Part shown: piece after piece, positions 1 to 6,151 of the stretch
Position numbering within the stretch: the first letter of the stretch is position 1
Layout of the letters: every line of letters begins with the position of its first letter
Assembly: GCA_002367355.1 (NCBI GenBank)
Contig: DFBQ01000223.1
Location: 231 to 10,104, forward strand
DNA: 9,874 bases
DNA from: Deltaproteobacteria bacterium UBA3076
Lineage (GTDB): Bacteria > Desulfobacterota > Dissulfuribacteria > Dissulfuribacterales > UBA3076
Direction: 5' to 3'
The notes under the pieces: generated by a model
Databases searched by the model: none
Told to the model about the DNA's origin: nothing
What the model saw: the letters and a program-made list of their open reading frames with translations, nothing else
Made by a program: the position numbers and the translations under genes

Positions 1-9
1 TGTAATCCC

Positions 10-25
10 GTGAACGGTTACGAAT
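10..25 (+). repeat. Left copy of a 16-nt inverted repeat flanking the acyltransferase gene
   Basis: GTGAACGGTTACGAAT is the reverse complement, with one mismatch, of ATTCGTAATCGTTCAC at 1311-1326. The two copies point toward each other around the only gene between them. Each copy is also an imperfect palindrome (CGT..AAC / GTT.ACG). This could be one copy of a dispersed intergenic repeat family. Confidence 0.6.
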
Positions 26-330
26 TAGTAAAGCTAATCTGAAGTCGACCTATTGCTCCGTTTCTGAACCCTACCTTCCAAACAGTAAAAAAAATTCTGT
101 TTTTCCGGAATTTTAGAAAAAAAACGAAATTCCCTTGAGGAATTAGATTAGCTTAGCACAGGTCTCGTAAAGTTCGTAGTACATTTTTACAACATATGTT
201 ACGCATTTATAATTCACACCCATATTCTCTTTGCCAGTAGTACTGAAAGGGGAAATATAGAAATAATTACATAATATCAACTAATTATAAAGAGCCACAT
301 AATACGATTCTTAAGTCAATAACATTGCAT

Positions 331-337
331 AAAGGAG
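331..337 (+). promoter_or_regulatory. Ribosome binding site that favours the second ATG
   Basis: AAAGGAG lies only 3 nt before the ATG at 341 but 6 nt before the adjacent in-frame ATG at 344. The latter spacing is close to optimal, so translation probably begins at 344 and the protein is one residue shorter than the longest frame. Confidence 0.6.
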
Positions 338-340
338 TAT

Positions 341-1318
341 ATGATGTGCAGGATACCCAATGTTGCCAGTCTTGGTTTAAGCCAGTTCTTTCAACTTTCC
401 TTCAATGTAAAATTGGCTCAGATGTTACCTTTCATATGCCTACGCATCCACCTCTATCTACTGGGTTTTTTATACTTCTCCTTAAAACGGACTGATAAAA
501 AAAAGATGGCACTTTGCCTGAACCATGTCCTGAGGTTTAATCTCAAAAAATCCCCATCTTACAAAACCTTTCTAGGGATTTTTGATCATTACTTTGAAAA
601 ATTAATAATGGCCCACAGACCTTTATCGGAGATGATTGCTTTTTTGCGCCTGCGCCTACATATTAAAAACAAGGGGTATCTGGACAAGATCACAAAAACA
701 GGCAAAGGGTGCATCCTTATTACCGGACATTTCGGGGCGGTAGAGTTCCTTCCACTGTCATTGGCCATGAACGGCTACAAAATCGCATTGATATGCCGAT
801 TCAAGACCAAAAAGCTAAAGGAAGAACTTATAAAAAGGGCAAGAGAGTTTGATGTCATATTGATAGATGCCAGTGAACCCAAAGTGATATTCAAGGCACT
901 CGGTGCCATTAAGAGCGGGAGAATACTAATCACCGAATGCGACGAATTCTCAGAGTGGCGCCCGCACCCTGATAAGCAGGTCTCAGTCTTTGGCCACAAG
1001 ATACCACAGGACAGGACACTGGAGTTTCTATACAACAGGGCCAAAGTACCCGCACTTATGGGACTCATGAGGCGTGAAAATGGGGGCTTTACATTATGTA
1101 TTGATTCCCTTGCAGATGGTCGCAAAGATGTATCTTTGGCTGCCAGGGCATGGAACAAGCTTGAGGGCTATATACTCAGCTACCCCCAACAGTGGTATCA
1201 ATGGAAAGATGCTGCAACAGCGCTGTCTGAACACATTATTCTGGACAACAAGAAAGATACCCAAGGAGTCCCATTAATACCTTCTGAAGGCCCTGTTCTA
1301 TCCGCCAATTATTCGTAA
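341..1318 (+). CDS. LpxL/HtrB-like lysophospholipid acyltransferase family protein
   Basis: Probable acyl transfer to a lipid acceptor at the inner membrane, by resemblance to lipid A late acyltransferases (LPLAT superfamily, LpxL/HtrB branch). Visible evidence: a hydrophobic stretch near residues 27-48, then GCILITGHFGAVEF with the catalytic-type HX4E pair (His130, Glu135). Further on is a PDK..SVFGHKIPQDRTLEF block in the position of the substrate-side motif of the family, then a V-P-A..R segment. At 325 residues (324 from ATG 344) its length is near the family norm. The first half is AT-rich (about 30% G+C at 541-600 by hand count), unlike the genes to the right, and the gene is bracketed by an inverted repeat whose right copy contains the stop codon. 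This may mean it was acquired separately. No lipid A genes are adjacent, so the acceptor (lipid A, another glycolipid, or a polyketide or peptide product) cannot be told. Confidence 0.8.
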   Translation: MMCRIPNVASLGLSQFFQLSFNVKLAQMLPFICLRIHLYLLGFLYFSLKRTDKKKMALCLNHVLRFNLKKSPSYKTFLGIFDHYFEKLIMAHRPLSEMIAFLRLRLHIKNKGYLDKITKTGKGCILITGHFGAVEFLPLSLAMNGYKIALICRFKTKKLKEELIKRAREFDVILIDASEPKVIFKALGAIKSGRILITECDEFSEWRPHPDKQVSVFGHKIPQDRTLEFLYNRAKVPALMGLMRRENGGFTLCIDSLADGRKDVSLAARAWNKLEGYILSYPQQWYQWKDAATALSEHIILDNKKDTQGVPLIPSEGPVLSANYS

Positions 1319-1326
1319 TCGTTCAC
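1311..1326 (-). repeat. Right copy of the 16-nt inverted repeat
   Basis: ATTCGTAATCGTTCAC matches the complement of 10-25 at 15 of 16 positions. It overlaps the end of the acyltransferase coding region and supplies its TAA stop codon (1316-1318), so the repeat is part of the gene's 3' end rather than purely intergenic. Confidence 0.6.
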
Positions 1327-1356
1327 AGGTTCAAGGTTCAATGGTTTAAAGGTTTT
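1327..1356 (+). repeat. Degenerate tandem GGTTCAA-type heptamers
   Basis: Two exact AGGTTCA units (1327-1333, 1334-1340) are followed by two degenerate ones (ATGGTTTA, AAGGTTTT), so GGTT recurs at 1328, 1335, 1343 and 1351. The array directly abuts the right inverted-repeat copy and fills the gap between the two convergent genes. No recognisable function. Confidence 0.55.
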
Positions 1357-1371
1357 GTCCGATTCCCCTTG

Positions 1372-2616
1372 CTAAAACCTGTAATGCAGGCTCAGGGCCA
1401 ATGAATGAATCCTCTGTTTATAATCCCCATTGGCCCTGAGGTGTTCGGGCAGGATAGGCACTATCTCGTTGTCTTTTTTGCGCTCCTCACAATATATGAA
1501 ATTATAAGCAACTCCCAGGACGGTCTTATCCCCAAGTTTCCAGTCGATACCGGCCGTATATGCGTGGCGGTCCCCGTCAGGCACTTGGGGATCAAGGGTT
1601 GAATTCGGCACGGGGGCTTCATCGAAAGTGTATCCGGCCCTGAAGGTGTAACGGTCAGACATCCTGTATTTTACGCCGAACCTGTAGGCGAGTACGTCTT
1701 CCCACTTCTTGGGCTGAACAGACGAATATTGCCCGTTTACCGGATCCTTGAACTTGACCTTTAATTCATCATAGGTAGACCAGCCTGTCCAGGTAACATC
1801 AAACTCCAGGGTCCATTTGGTGTCCGGCTTAAAGGAGATTCCTGCGGTAAGAGAAGGGGGAAGGTCCAGGTCGCCTTTGCCCTTCGTGTCGGGGAAGGCG
1901 CTTTTAAAGGGGGCAGGTACCTCGAAGTCCGCGTCTCCGTCGTCAAAGCTCAATTTTATCTTACTCCGGTAAGACAGTCCCAACTGCCAGGAATCATTCA
2001 CGTGGTACAGAAGGCCGAGATTGTAACCATAACCCCATGTATCGTCAGTGAGTCTCGATTCGCCATCAGGATAAGATGGAAATGGAAGTTTCTTTTTGAG
2101 TTCGAGATCGGCCCGCAAGACATTTAATCCTGCGGACACGGCCAGATTCCCTTTTTTGAAGGCCAAATTAGGATTCAGGTTAAATGTCTGTAAACTGGAG
2201 TAGGTACCAAGATAGCGTCCCTCCCAATTTCCCTCCCACACCGTGGAAAGCCCAAATGGAGAAAAGACTCCGAGTCCAAAATAGATTTGAGGTGATATCT
2301 GTTGGGTCAGATACGCATATGGGGGTATGTGGATTTTGGCGACGGTCGCCTCATCCTGGTTACCCGGGCCATTATATATCACCCTTGGGGCTATAAGTGT
2401 CGAACCGAGATAGGCCTGTCTGCCATCAAGCTGGACTATGCCTGCAGGATTGAAAAATACTGCGGATGGATCATCAGCTTGGGCTACAAAGGCATTCCCC
2501 TGGCCCATTGGTCCGGTTCCCTGATATAATATGGTAAAACCCGCACTATGGACATGGCTTGCTGAAGCAACTAAAAGAAGTGTTAGAAACTGGACGGTTA
2601 CCAATTTTTTACACAT
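1372..2616 (-). CDS. FadL/OmpP1/TodX-family outer-membrane transport protein
   Basis: A beta-barrel channel for hydrophobic compounds (long-chain fatty acids, hydrocarbons or aromatics) across the outer membrane. The 414-residue protein has a Sec signal peptide, with probable cleavage after Ala25 (HSA/GF). The mature N-terminus GFTILYQGTGPMGQGNAFVA is followed by DDPSAVFFNPAG; the NPAG at residues 56-59 is the FadL family hallmark (N-terminal plug segment). The rest alternates polar and aromatic residues as expected for barrel strands, and it ends in HYRF with the terminal Phe typical of Bam-inserted proteins. AAGGAG (2625-2630 on this strand) lies 8 nt before the ATG, which supports the start. 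It is divergent from the response regulator across a repeat-rich 334-nt region. Substrate cannot be inferred; no fatty-acid or hydrocarbon degradation genes are adjacent. Confidence 0.93.
   Translation of the reverse strand: MCKKLVTVQFLTLLLVASASHVHSAGFTILYQGTGPMGQGNAFVAQADDPSAVFFNPAGIVQLDGRQAYLGSTLIAPRVIYNGPGNQDEATVAKIHIPPYAYLTQQISPQIYFGLGVFSPFGLSTVWEGNWEGRYLGTYSSLQTFNLNPNLAFKKGNLAVSAGLNVLRADLELKKKLPFPSYPDGESRLTDDTWGYGYNLGLLYHVNDSWQLGLSYRSKIKLSFDDGDADFEVPAPFKSAFPDTKGKGDLDLPPSLTAGISFKPDTKWTLEFDVTWTGWSTYDELKVKFKDPVNGQYSSVQPKKWEDVLAYRFGVKYRMSDRYTFRAGYTFDEAPVPNSTLDPQVPDGDRHAYTAGIDWKLGDKTVLGVAYNFIYCEERKKDNEIVPILPEHLRANGDYKQRIHSLALSLHYRF
1391..1440 (-). repeat. 13-bp perfect stem-loop in the 3' end of the porin gene
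   Basis: CTCAGGGCCAATG (1391-1403) and CATTGGCCCTGAG (1428-1440) are exact reverse complements separated by 24 nt. The structure lies wholly inside codons for the last strands of the barrel, about 17 nt before the stop on the porin strand. No U-tract follows on either strand, so it is not a canonical intrinsic terminator. It could stabilise the mRNA 3' end or impede transcription arriving from the convergent acyltransferase gene. Confidence 0.6.
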
Positions 2617-2643
2617 TAAAGAGACTCCTTATGTATTACATAC

Positions 2644-2857
2644 TGATAATTGAGGAATTTAAGGTGTTTATTGATTTTAATCGTAACTTCTCAATAAGTT
2701 GGGGTAGGTTACTTTTTGCGACTTTTCACTGGATTCCTGCCTTCGCGGGAATGATGTTTGGATGTAACTGCCCGTCATTCCCGCGAAGGCAGGAATCCAG
2801 ACATCTTACCCTGAGTTATTGAGAAGTTACTTTTAATCCCTCAATTTAATGATAATT
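2644..2857. repeat. Nested palindromic, MITE-like element between divergent genes
   Basis: Three sets of inverted arms share one centre. The outer arms are AATTGAGG (2648-2655) with its complement (2839-2846). The middle arms are a perfect 15-nt pair (2683-2697 and 2816-2830, GTAACTTCTCAATAA). The inner arms are a perfect 26-nt pair (2729-2754 and 2775-2800). An 8-nt direct repeat TGATAATT (2644-2651 and 2850-2857) brackets the whole; it might be a target-site duplication, but it overlaps the outer arm by 4 nt. There is no coding capacity. The shape is that of a non-autonomous palindromic element of about 200 bp. Confidence 0.6.
2729..2800. repeat. REPIN-like pair of inverted REP hairpins
   Basis: Each 26-nt arm is itself a hairpin: ATTCCTGC-CTTC-GCGGGAAT at 2733-2752, with one G-T wobble, and its complement at 2777-2796. 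The arms are separated by 20 nt. Two inverted REP units forming a larger cruciform is the architecture of REPIN/BIME elements, which are dispersed by RAYT transposases acting in trans. The ATTCC..GC-loop-GCGGGAAT core resembles widespread dispersed repeats in Proteobacteria, including the neisserial dRS3 type. No RAYT gene is in the window. Confidence 0.7.
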
Positions 2858-2887
2858 AAGCAGCAAAAAAACTGCAAACAATATAAG

Positions 2888-2921
2888 AGTGTCAAAAAAT
2901 TGTCAGGAATTAATTGACACT
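2888..2921. promoter_or_regulatory. TGTCA inverted repeat, candidate operator
   Basis: AGTGTCAA (2888-2895) and TTGACACT (2914-2921) are a perfect 8-nt inverted pair. A further TTGTCA at 2900-2905 lies between them, so three TGTCA-type half sites occur within 34 nt. The right half contains the candidate -35 hexamer of the downstream regulator gene, which would suit a repressor or autoregulator. The binding protein is unknown. Confidence 0.35.
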
Positions 2922-2943
2922 ATCTCAGGCCTTATGTAATTTT
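2914..2943 (+). promoter_or_regulatory. Possible sigma-70 promoter of the response regulator gene
   Basis: TTGACA (2914-2919) is a perfect -35 match. An 18-nt spacer leads to TAATTT (2938-2943). A perfect TATAAT also occurs at 2943-2948 but at an unsuitable distance (23 nt). Transcription would start near 2950, which leaves a leader of about 40 nt before the ATG at 2990 and makes the TTG at 2951 an unlikely start. Confidence 0.3.
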
Positions 2944-2989
2944 ATAATTATTGAGTGATACCCTCAATGTCAGAATGGACAAAGTAAAT

Positions 2990-4420
2990 ATGCGAAATGA
3001 ATCAATACTAGTAGTAGACGATGCCACGGAAATTCGATTCAGCATATCGGAAGTTTTGAGACGTGAGGGCTTTGCCGTAGACGTAGCTTGTGATGGGCAA
3101 GAAGCAATAGAAAAATTCGGCAAGAATTATTTTGATGTAGTGATCACTGACCTCGCCATGCCCAAAAAGAATGGAATGGATGTCCTGTGTTTTCTTAAAG
3201 AACATTCCCCAGAGACCATCTGTATAATAATTACCGGTTTTGGGACCATACAGGGGGCTGTGGAAGCCATGCGTCAGGGTGCCTTTGACTATCTTACAAA
3301 GCCTGTCAAGCTGGAAGAGGTCATTGTTGTAGTAGATAAGGCCCTTGAAGTAAGAGAACTCAAGAGGGAGAACCGGTCACTCAGGCAGGAACTGCGAGAC
3401 ATCCACGGTTTTGATCGTATAGTGGGCGCCAGCAAGGCCATGCAGGAGGTCTTTGAGCTGGTAGAAAAAGTTGCCAAAGCGGACAGCACGGTCCTGATTA
3501 CCGGCGAATCAGGTACAGGCAAAGAACTTATCGCCCATGCACTACATTACAACAGTGAACGTAAGGACAGGCCATTTATCCCTGTGAATTGTGCTGCCAT
3601 ACCCGGGGGACTCCTGGAAAGCGAACTCTTTGGCCATGAAAAAGGGGCCTTTACCCATGCAATAAACACCAGGATAGGCCGGTTTGAGCTTGCCAATAAG
3701 GGTACAATCTTTTTAGATGAGATCGGAGAGATGAGCCCGGTCCTCCAGGTCAAGCTCCTGCGTTTCCTGCAGGAACGTCAGTTTGAAAGGGTTGGCGGAG
3801 TCAAGACCATCCATGTCGATGTCAGGATTATAGCAGCCACAAATATTGATCTTGAAGAGGCTTTTCGTAAAGGTAGTTTCAGAGATGATTTATACTATCG
3901 TCTGAACGTGATCCCTATACACATACCTCCATTGAAGGAACGTCCTGAGGATATTCCCTTATTAATTCAGCATTTCCTGCTGAAATTCTGTTCTGGTGAG
4001 AGGACATGCATAGAAGGTATAGAAAAGGACGCCATTAAATGCCTGGTAAGCTACGACTGGCCCGGCAATGTGAGGGAACTTGAAAATATAATAGAGCGCA
4101 TGGTGATACTTGCCAACGGCCCCATGATAACAGTTAGAGATATTCCAAACAGTATCCTGGAGTCGACCGGACAACTTCCAGTTGCTGATTCATCTATGGC
4201 TACCCTGCCGGAAGACGGGCTTTCTCTCAGCTCTGCCGTGGGACTCCTTGAAAAAACTTTAATTCTCCAGGCCCTGGACCGAACGGGATGGGTCAAGAAC
4301 CAAGCTGCCAAGTTACTGAAGATGAACAGGACCACCCTGATAGAAAAGATGAAGAAACAGAATCTTATGATACCAAATTCCAAAGGCGCAAAACAAAATA
4401 CAACCAAGCTGGTTCAATGA
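2990..4420 (+). CDS. NtrC-family sigma-54-dependent response regulator
   Basis: A DNA-binding transcriptional activator that, when phosphorylated, would remodel sigma-54 RNA polymerase using ATP. From ATG 2990 it has a receiver domain (about residues 5-120): acidic pair D10/D11, phosphoacceptor Asp54 in ITDLAMP (as in NtrC), Thr82 and the Lys104 of LTKP. The AAA+ domain carries Walker A GESGTGKE (about 172-179), Walker B IFLDEIGEM, a sensor region with FRDDLYYRLNV and WPGNVRELEN. A Fis-type helix-turn-helix (GWVKNQAAKLLKMNRTTLIEKM) lies near the C-terminus. The sigma-54-contacting loop reads GAFTHA (3644-3661) instead of GAFTGA. The frame is open from TTG 2951, with another ATG at 2975. I prefer 2990 because it puts the phosphosite at residue 54; no strong ribosome site discriminates. 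No sensor kinase is adjacent, so its signal is unknown. The secreted-protein gene 45 nt downstream may be co-transcribed. Confidence 0.92.
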   Translation: MRNESILVVDDATEIRFSISEVLRREGFAVDVACDGQEAIEKFGKNYFDVVITDLAMPKKNGMDVLCFLKEHSPETICIIITGFGTIQGAVEAMRQGAFDYLTKPVKLEEVIVVVDKALEVRELKRENRSLRQELRDIHGFDRIVGASKAMQEVFELVEKVAKADSTVLITGESGTGKELIAHALHYNSERKDRPFIPVNCAAIPGGLLESELFGHEKGAFTHAINTRIGRFELANKGTIFLDEIGEMSPVLQVKLLRFLQERQFERVGGVKTIHVDVRIIAATNIDLEEAFRKGSFRDDLYYRLNVIPIHIPPLKERPEDIPLLIQHFLLKFCSGERTCIEGIEKDAIKCLVSYDWPGNVRELENIIERMVILANGPMITVRDIPNSILESTGQLPVADSSMATLPEDGLSLSSAVGLLEKTLILQALDRTGWVKNQAAKLLKMNRTTLIEKMKKQNLMIPNSKGAKQNTTKLVQ

Positions 4421-4465
4421 GACACTGATTCCGGGTGCAGGTCTTTTGGAAAGGACTCAATAAAC

Positions 4466-5338
4466 ATGATGAAAAACCGTATTCAGAAAATATTCATGGC
4501 CGGGCTGGGCTTGTTTCTTGCCCTGGCCCTTTGTCCTGTAAGTCTCGAAGCTGCTCAGCGTGAAGTCAAGATCGCAGTGCTTCCATTCGATATCAGTTCT
4601 GCAGGTCCATCTTCCTACGTTGGACCTGCCACAGAAGAGGCCTTGAGCAGCAGGTTGGCCTCTGACAGCATCTCCGTTATGGATTCCCTTGAGATCCAGC
4701 GTATAACCGGCAAGAGACAGGGATTTATTTCCCCTATAGATGCAAGAGACATGGCCGGCAAGCTCGGAGTGGACTATGTCGTCACCGGCAAGATAATCAC
4801 AGAAGGGGAGAACTTAACAATAAACATGGACTTGCTGCAGGCAGATTCCGAGTCTCCATTATTTTCTCTTGTCTTCTCTCCCGCGTCTCTTGACGAAGTG
4901 CCGCCCAGGATCGAAGGTTTTGCAACCCAGGCAGCAAACCACATCCTGAATGGTCCAAAATCCGTAACAGCAGAACCTGACGCCAAGGACGAGCAAAAGG
5001 CTCCTCTGGAATTGTCACAAAAGGAAACAGCCCAGGCTGAAGACCTAATAATAGCAAGGATGCATCCTGACTTACTGATCAGGCAATCCGACAAGGACTC
5101 CGGCAAACCAGACCGGATTTCTATGCCTTCAGACGAAGAATCATATACTCAGAAACTTCCGGTTATGCCGCCTGAACCCCTTTCGGTCCCTGCCTCAACC
5201 CTTCCTTATCCGCCACCCAAAACAGAAACTGTAGAGGAACAGGTTGCCGCCACCATCCCGCAGACATCAAGCACTGAACAACCCGTTCCAGCGGAACAGC
5301 CCATTCCAACTGATGGGCCTATTTGGCAGTGGTATTGA
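4466..5338 (+). CDS. Secreted protein with FlgO/TolB-N-like domain and Pro-rich tail
   Basis: Function not known. It has a Sec signal peptide (basic MMKNRIQK, hydrophobic core, cleavage probably in SLEA/AQ near residue 29). The Cys in LALC is not a proper lipobox. The mature part starts VKIAVLPFDISSAG, then TEEALSSRLASDSISVMD, GVDYVVTGKI and a strand-rich segment to about residue 165. This is the pattern of periplasmic domains related to FlgO, CsgG and the TolB N-terminus (the IAVLPF opening, a short domain that ranks or binds envelope components). The rest (about 170-290) is low-complexity, acidic and Pro/Glu-rich, with short EQPVPA/EQPIPT repeats, ending in WQWY. AAAGGA (4450-4455) is 10 nt before ATG 4466. 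The gene follows the response regulator by 45 nt, which suggests co-transcription, and its last 20 nt overlap dapF antisense. Confidence 0.7.
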   Translation: MMKNRIQKIFMAGLGLFLALALCPVSLEAAQREVKIAVLPFDISSAGPSSYVGPATEEALSSRLASDSISVMDSLEIQRITGKRQGFISPIDARDMAGKLGVDYVVTGKIITEGENLTINMDLLQADSESPLFSLVFSPASLDEVPPRIEGFATQAANHILNGPKSVTAEPDAKDEQKAPLELSQKETAQAEDLIIARMHPDLLIRQSDKDSGKPDRISMPSDEESYTQKLPVMPPEPLSVPASTLPYPPPKTETVEEQVAATIPQTSSTEQPVPAEQPIPTDGPIWQWY

Positions 5339-6140
5339 AATCCCCTGAGTAGACCAGGACGGTTTCCCCTTCAAGGAAGACGTCCCTGACTTCTTGGCCA
5401 TCCAGATGGAAGTAGACAGTCAGTACCTCGCCACCTTGCGTCTTTACCTTGACCGGGCTCTCTGACAGGTCTTTGCAGGCGGAAAGTATGGCACTGGCCA
5501 CTGCTCCGGTACCGCAGGCCAGGGTCTCATTCTCCACCCCCCGTTCATAGGTCCGGATCAGGATATTGTGTCTGTCGGATATTTGAACAAAGTCGGCATT
5601 AGTGCCTGCGGGCTGAAAACAGGGATCAAACCTTATAAGCCGTCCCCACTCGAATATCGGGATTGATTCCAGGTCCGGTATAAAATATACTGCATGTGGT
5701 ACACCGGTGTTCAAGTAATGGAGAATGAGTGTCTTGCCTGGTATCTTTACGGGTACGTCCAGCTTGAGGTCCTTCGGTTGGGGGAGCTGAAGCTTTACAG
5801 TGGATCCCTTGACATCTGCGTGTATAATTCCTGCCTCTGTTTCAAAACTGAGTTTCCGCGGGGCAATGCCTGCGAGATGGGCAAATCGGGCTGCACAACG
5901 CCCGCCATTTCCGCACATCTCTGCCTTGCTGCCATCGGCATTGAAAAAATGCCATTTAAAATCCGCCCTGTGCGAATTCTCAATGAGTATGAGTCCGTCT
6001 GCTCCCACTCCAAACTTACGTCTGCATAGAAGTGCGGCCAGATCAGGCCCTTGGGAGTCCCTTATCTTGCCTTCACGGTTGTCTATCAGGATAAAATCAT
6101 TTCCGCTCCCGTGCATTTTTTTAAACAAAAGGTGCTTCAT
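5319..6140 (-). CDS. dapF: Diaminopimelate epimerase
   Basis: Converts LL-diaminopimelate to meso-diaminopimelate in the cytoplasm, feeding both lysine synthesis and peptidoglycan cross-bridges. Its 273 residues match the usual family length. Both catalytic cysteines are present: Cys76 in MCGNGGRC and Cys209 in LACGTGA. The N-terminal MHGSGNDFILID block, the FNADGS segment, NTGVPHAVYF and RTYERGVENET are also intact. It is the last gene of the operon: the start lies 11 nt after the lysA stop, and GGTGATTT occurs twice in tandem there, so the ribosome site overlaps the lysA terminator codon and coupling is likely. The 3' end overlaps the convergent secreted-protein gene by 20 nt. A weak 6-bp hairpin (5299-5318) immediately follows the stop on this strand but has no U-tract. 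Confidence 0.97.
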   Translation of the reverse strand: MKHLLFKKMHGSGNDFILIDNREGKIRDSQGPDLAALLCRRKFGVGADGLILIENSHRADFKWHFFNADGSKAEMCGNGGRCAARFAHLAGIAPRKLSFETEAGIIHADVKGSTVKLQLPQPKDLKLDVPVKIPGKTLILHYLNTGVPHAVYFIPDLESIPIFEWGRLIRFDPCFQPAGTNADFVQISDRHNILIRTYERGVENETLACGTGAVASAILSACKDLSESPVKVKTQGGEVLTVYFHLDGQEVRDVFLEGETVLVYSGDFNTTAK

Positions 6141-6151
6141 AAATCACCAAA

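Larger units (their letters stand above)
1..340. other. AT-rich non-coding leader upstream of the acyltransferase gene
   Basis: I find no credible gene here on either strand. The stretch is strongly AT-rich. It contains the left copy of a 16-nt inverted repeat (10-25). A 10-nt perfect inverted pair lies at 31-40 and 145-154 (AAGCTAATCT and its complement). A weak AAACAG/CTGTTT hairpin (80-85 with 97-102) is followed by a short T run and could be a remnant terminator. There is a 10-bp palindrome AACATATGTT at 191-200. TTGCCA at 231-236 and TATAGA at 256-261 form a poor promoter candidate, with a 19-nt spacer. None of these has a demonstrated role. Confidence 0.6.

Noticed and set aside
191..200. 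AACATATGTT palindrome as an operator
   Set aside because: Only 10 bp in AT-rich DNA with no second copy; too weak to support a binding site.
775..1158. 127-codon frame on the minus strand inside the acyltransferase gene
   Set aside because: Antisense shadow; the + strand frame has clear HX4E motifs, a good ribosome site and family length.
2729..2800. CRISPR repeats
   Set aside because: Only two copies, in inverted not direct orientation, with a 20-nt loop; this is a REP/REPIN-type palindrome.
2559..2822. Open frame of 87 codons on the + strand through the palindromic element
   Set aside because: It starts inside the porin gene antisense and runs through both REP arms; the encoded peptide simply reads the repeat and has no ribosome site.
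2951..2989. TTG start giving 13 extra N-terminal residues to the response regulator
   Set aside because: It lies at the expected transcription start, has no ribosome site, and would place the phosphosite at 67 rather than the usual 54. The ATG at 2975 remains possible.
4051..4407. 118-codon minus-strand frame opposite the regulator's C-terminus
   Set aside because: Antisense to the conserved AAA+ and HTH segments; no motif or ribosome site.
4421..4465. Sigma-54 promoter (GG-N10-GC) before the secreted-protein gene
   Set aside because: No match with correct spacing; a short hairpin (4441-4456) over the ribosome site has only a 2-nt loop and is not convincing.
5299..5318. Intrinsic terminator after dapF
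   Set aside because: Only a 6-bp stem with an 8-nt loop, no U-tract, and it lies in the coding sequence of the convergent gene.
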